Assembly (NCBI GenBank): GCA_000149265.1
Contig: CH003278.1
Location: 517,551-581,550, forward strand
DNA: 64,000 nt
Source: Ciona savignyi
Taxonomy: Eukaryota > Chordata > Ascidiacea > Phlebobranchia > Cionidae
Direction of reading: 5' to 3'
Shown: positions 61,126 to 64,000 of the stretch, in pieces
Layout of the letters: every line of letters begins with the position of its first letter
Position numbering within the stretch: position 1 is the stretch's first letter
Position numbers and translations under genes: made by a program
The notes under the pieces: generated by a model
What the model saw: the letters and a program-made list of their open reading frames with translations, nothing else
Told to the model about the DNA's origin: nothing
Database searches by the model: none

Positions 61126-61944
61126 CGGTTTAGCATCAGCTAGCGACGCTATCGTTATTTCAAACTCTGAATGAGATAAGCAGTCTGTGTTTACTGCAAC
61201 ACCTCACAAAGACAGGTGCTGGGAACCCGTACCTAGTCGGAAAGTTTCATCGTTTCAGCCGAATCAAAACGATTTTCCGTGTTGTAACTCTCCTTTATTT
61301 GTTAGTGGATTTTTAAGTGTTCCCTATGATTACGTAGGGAGCACATTTTGATTTTCCTTCGTTTTTTGTTTTATATTGTTCTTTTCTGCATCACGAAATT
61401 ACCCAGAAAATTCCACTGAAACATATAGTGATGAGTCTCATTTTAGCTTCATGTAAAAATGAAGTGCATTCAATTGAGTAAAATCTTCTGGGGGTGTAAG
61501 CTACCATGGTTTGGATCAAGAGTAAAAAAAAATTCGGTCTCGAATATTTTTAATACCCGATACGTAGGGACTGGTAAATTCATTTTAAATTATAATGAAA
61601 ATTCTGGATTAATAGAATAAACTGAACAAGGGACAATACAGACTCTATATAGGCTGTACCACAAGTTCCCACACAAAATATAAAAGTCCTATGTGGATAT
61701 ATTACACTATTAACACGTATATAAAACAGCTAAGCAGTTGAAACCAACACAAATAAATAGTTGATTTTAGTGCATGCATTCGATAGGCTACGAATTATTT
61801 TTATTGTTATTATTTGTAAACCAACGTTACTATTTTATATAGAAAACATCGATATTAAGTTTGGATGGATCACTCGTCGGGAACCCATTAATGTTTGCTT
61901 GCAAAAACAAACCTTATACAACTATTTGTATTAGTTAAACCAAG

Positions 61945-62095
61945 TAATTAGTGGGGAACACGATCATTTCTGCAATGTCCGTTAAGTACCTTGCCAAAGA
62001 ACACAACCGACTAGCTAGCGACCAGTTTCAAACCTGCAACCCTTCGGCTGAAAGGTGTGGCACGAAACCACCAGACTAATCTGTCGTAAAATGGG
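61945..62095 (-). mobile_element. SINE fragment, head half
   Basis: It contains CAATGTCCGTTAAGTACCTT, CACAACCGACTAGCTAGCGA and CAACCCTTCGGCTGAAAGG, the minus-strand head half of the local SINE. The distal half is missing. Confidence 0.75.
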
Positions 62096-62317
62096 TTTTT
62101 AAATTGAGGTATCTTACAGGTGGTCGACACTCTTTAGTTTGTATTGTACAAACTACGCCACCCAAATTTATAGGCCCCAACATTTAGAGTTTTAAACTAT
62201 CGCTTATTTTGGTAACAATACAGTATACTTAATTACTGTTGAGTTTCTACAGCTTGTTCGTGTTAAATATAATTAGGATAAAGTTACTTAAATAAAAAAT
62301 GTCCGACAGGAAATATC

Positions 62318-62525
62318 TAGGTGGGTTAGTATGTAGATTTCGTGAGTTCGAAACTGTTCGTTAGGTAGCCTATAATCGGTTGTCGGTGTGCCATGCATTT
62401 GGTAGACATCGCCTGGACTGTGAATTAATGTGTTAATCTTGAACTGAAGAAGGTCTCAATCATGTACTACAACGCATTGCAATAGATTCCTTTATCCAAA
62501 TGTGGACGCAAGGTAACCTGGTGTT
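62318..62525 (+). mobile_element. Degenerate SINE copy
   Basis: GGTGGGTTAGTATGTAGATT (head), TAGACATCGCCTGGACTGTG and ACAACGCATTGCAATAGATT (body) follow the SINE order. Identity is low and there is no clear tail. Confidence 0.6.
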
Positions 62526-62699
62526 TGCTAGTGATAATTGTAATAATTATGCGCATCATATATATATATTAGGAGTATGAAATAGCTGACCCTAAAATCC
62601 CAAACAAATCGATGGAGAATTTAAATGTACCAACCCTTAACTCTTTTGCGAAAAATTCCCAACTAAATTCAACCTGACTAATAAATCAGTCCGACCGAA

Positions 62700-62925
62700 T
62701 ACCTTTTTGAGTTAGTGCGTCACCATTCAGAAAAGGTTCACTGGTTCGAATTAGTCGCAAGCAAGTCGGTTGTGTTTTTGGGCAAGCCTCTTAAGGGACA
62801 TTGGCTCGACCCTATGGATTGATCTGTTCTGAAAAAAATTCGCAGGAACGCTTAATGATTTTACGTATGACCACCCCTTGCGTTTTCCCATTCACAGAGG
62901 TAACGTGATTATCCTACCTTAAAAT
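62700..62925 (+). mobile_element. SINE copy, diverged
   Basis: Head TTGAGTTAGTGCGTCACCAT, body GGTTGTGTTTTTGGGCAAGC and end CCTTGCGTTTTCCCATTCAC are recognisable, with a shortened middle and a single ATCCT-like tail unit. Three SINE fragments lie within 1 kb here. Confidence 0.7.
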
Positions 62926-64000
62926 AGTGGTTAACCCGTGGTTGACTCTTTCTAGATCATGTTTTCTCATTCACAGAGACACAAACAAGAGTATCCTATC
63001 CTAGACGTTTTGGGTAAGGAATTTAAACCCAACCAATTTTAGCCTAGAAACCAACCGTAGACTTCGCATTAAGAGACACTGCATTCACATGTCAAATTTT
63101 ATTCAATAATTTATACAAAAATGAGTTGGCAACAATTTCCTAAACAGACAAAAACTGCTAACTAAGCTAGTTAAAAAGTACCAGCCGAATCGTTTTAGAC
63201 TGAAGAAATTAATTTTTACCCATACAAGAATAACATACTAATCGGGATTACACAATACATGCGGATTTAACAGAAAAATCAGCAGAAATAGTTTAAACCA
63301 CTAATTTTGTTAATTTTTAGTAATGTGCAGGAAATCATATTCATTTATACATTACGATGGTACAATATACAATGTTTATTTGCAAGTTTCTTAATTTGTT
63401 TGCCTTAAAAATGATACCAGTATATTTAATGTGGAATTAAAATGTTTACGTATCATACTAGTATCTTTATGACGTAATAAAATCGTATGATATCACAGTG
63501 TCAAAATAACTGATTTCACGGAATGTTATTATGACGCAGCAATAAATATCATGATTTTTCACAATTTGTATATTCTACAATATGCAAAATTAGAACCTAG
63601 AAAATTTAAATTGATATTTAAACATAAACAATTGGATATGAAAAACACTACTTCAAGTGTATTTGTCATACTTCAGAGAGACTGCAAGCTCTTTTTTCCG
63701 CAGCTGCACAATTTTTCCGTTGCACTAATTGAAAGTTATCAAAAACTTTGCACAAAAGCCTTCGGAAAAAAACGTAGTAAAATTCAAATTTCTGGATCCA
63801 ATACATCAATTTTAGCGTATCTACGTGTTTCAGCGTAAACTTCAGGCGGATTTGCCTGTGATTCTTAAAAATATCATCAAATCAATAATATCTTCAATTA
63901 TGTTAGAATGAAGTGCAGACACAGGGATATCATATCATAATTTTGATGACTTCAAATAATGTTGATTTTCACCATTTTTTTTACGTAACACACTTCAAAT
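62926..64000. other. AT-rich intergenic end of the window
   Basis: Nothing coding is supported. The open frame at 63551-63838 (plus, 95 codons) is Lys/Ile/Leu-rich, has no recognisable domain, and fits a chance frame in AT-rich DNA. Confidence 0.45.

Noticed and set aside
63551-63838. 95-codon plus-strand frame at the window end
   Set aside because: Lys/Ile/Leu/Phe-rich composition is expected from AT-rich DNA; no motif was recognised.

Overview
This 64 kb window is animal nuclear DNA, most likely from a solitary tunicate of the Ciona type. The evidence is an AT-rich sequence, compact genes with many short introns, repeated copies of one tRNA-headed SINE with a (TATCC)n tail, and a splice acceptor directly abutting a start codon, as expected where spliced-leader trans-splicing is used. 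There are no operons, ribosome binding sites or phage signals. No retrovirus-like, LTR or Polinton element was recognised.

Four multi-exon genes could be rebuilt exon by exon from splice sites, reading phase and domain content, all on the minus strand. (1) 7560-25289: a 22-exon gene for a secreted mosaic protein: signal peptide, trefoil (P-type) domain, thrombospondin type 1 repeat, then eleven ShKT cysteine modules (ten intact, one with a broken frame) joined by Thr-rich mucin-like linkers. (2) 31701-41091: a 17-exon receptor tyrosine kinase of about 839 residues: signal peptide, Cys-containing N-terminal region, fibronectin III domain, two EGF-like domains, one membrane span and an intracellular kinase with HGD in place of HRD. 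(3) 48417-49665: a three-exon four-pass MARVEL-domain protein of 204 residues. (4) 53162-57687: a nine-exon hnRNP D/AB-type RNA-binding protein of 315 residues, with two RRMs, a Gly/Tyr-rich tail and a C-terminal TYKPY motif.

Three weaker coding candidates remain: an orphan terminal exon on the plus strand (51984-52268), an exon at 59052-59321 on the plus strand and one at 60757-60915 on the minus strand. The last two lie between a pair of 41-bp identical inverted repeats that each contain TATATAAA and TGACGTCA.

The rest is AT-rich intergenic or intronic DNA with SINE copies of several ages, a piggyBac-like non-autonomous element nested inside a SINE, two copies of a roughly 210-bp MITE, a minisatellite folded back on itself (51581-51867), microsatellites and a few tandem duplications. 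The genes show no evident joint pathway: the window mixes a secreted mucus or matrix-type protein, a signalling receptor, a membrane-organising protein and a housekeeping RNA-binding protein. The secreted trefoil/TSP1/ShKT mosaic, with tandem exon duplication and decay visible inside it, is the most distinctive item.
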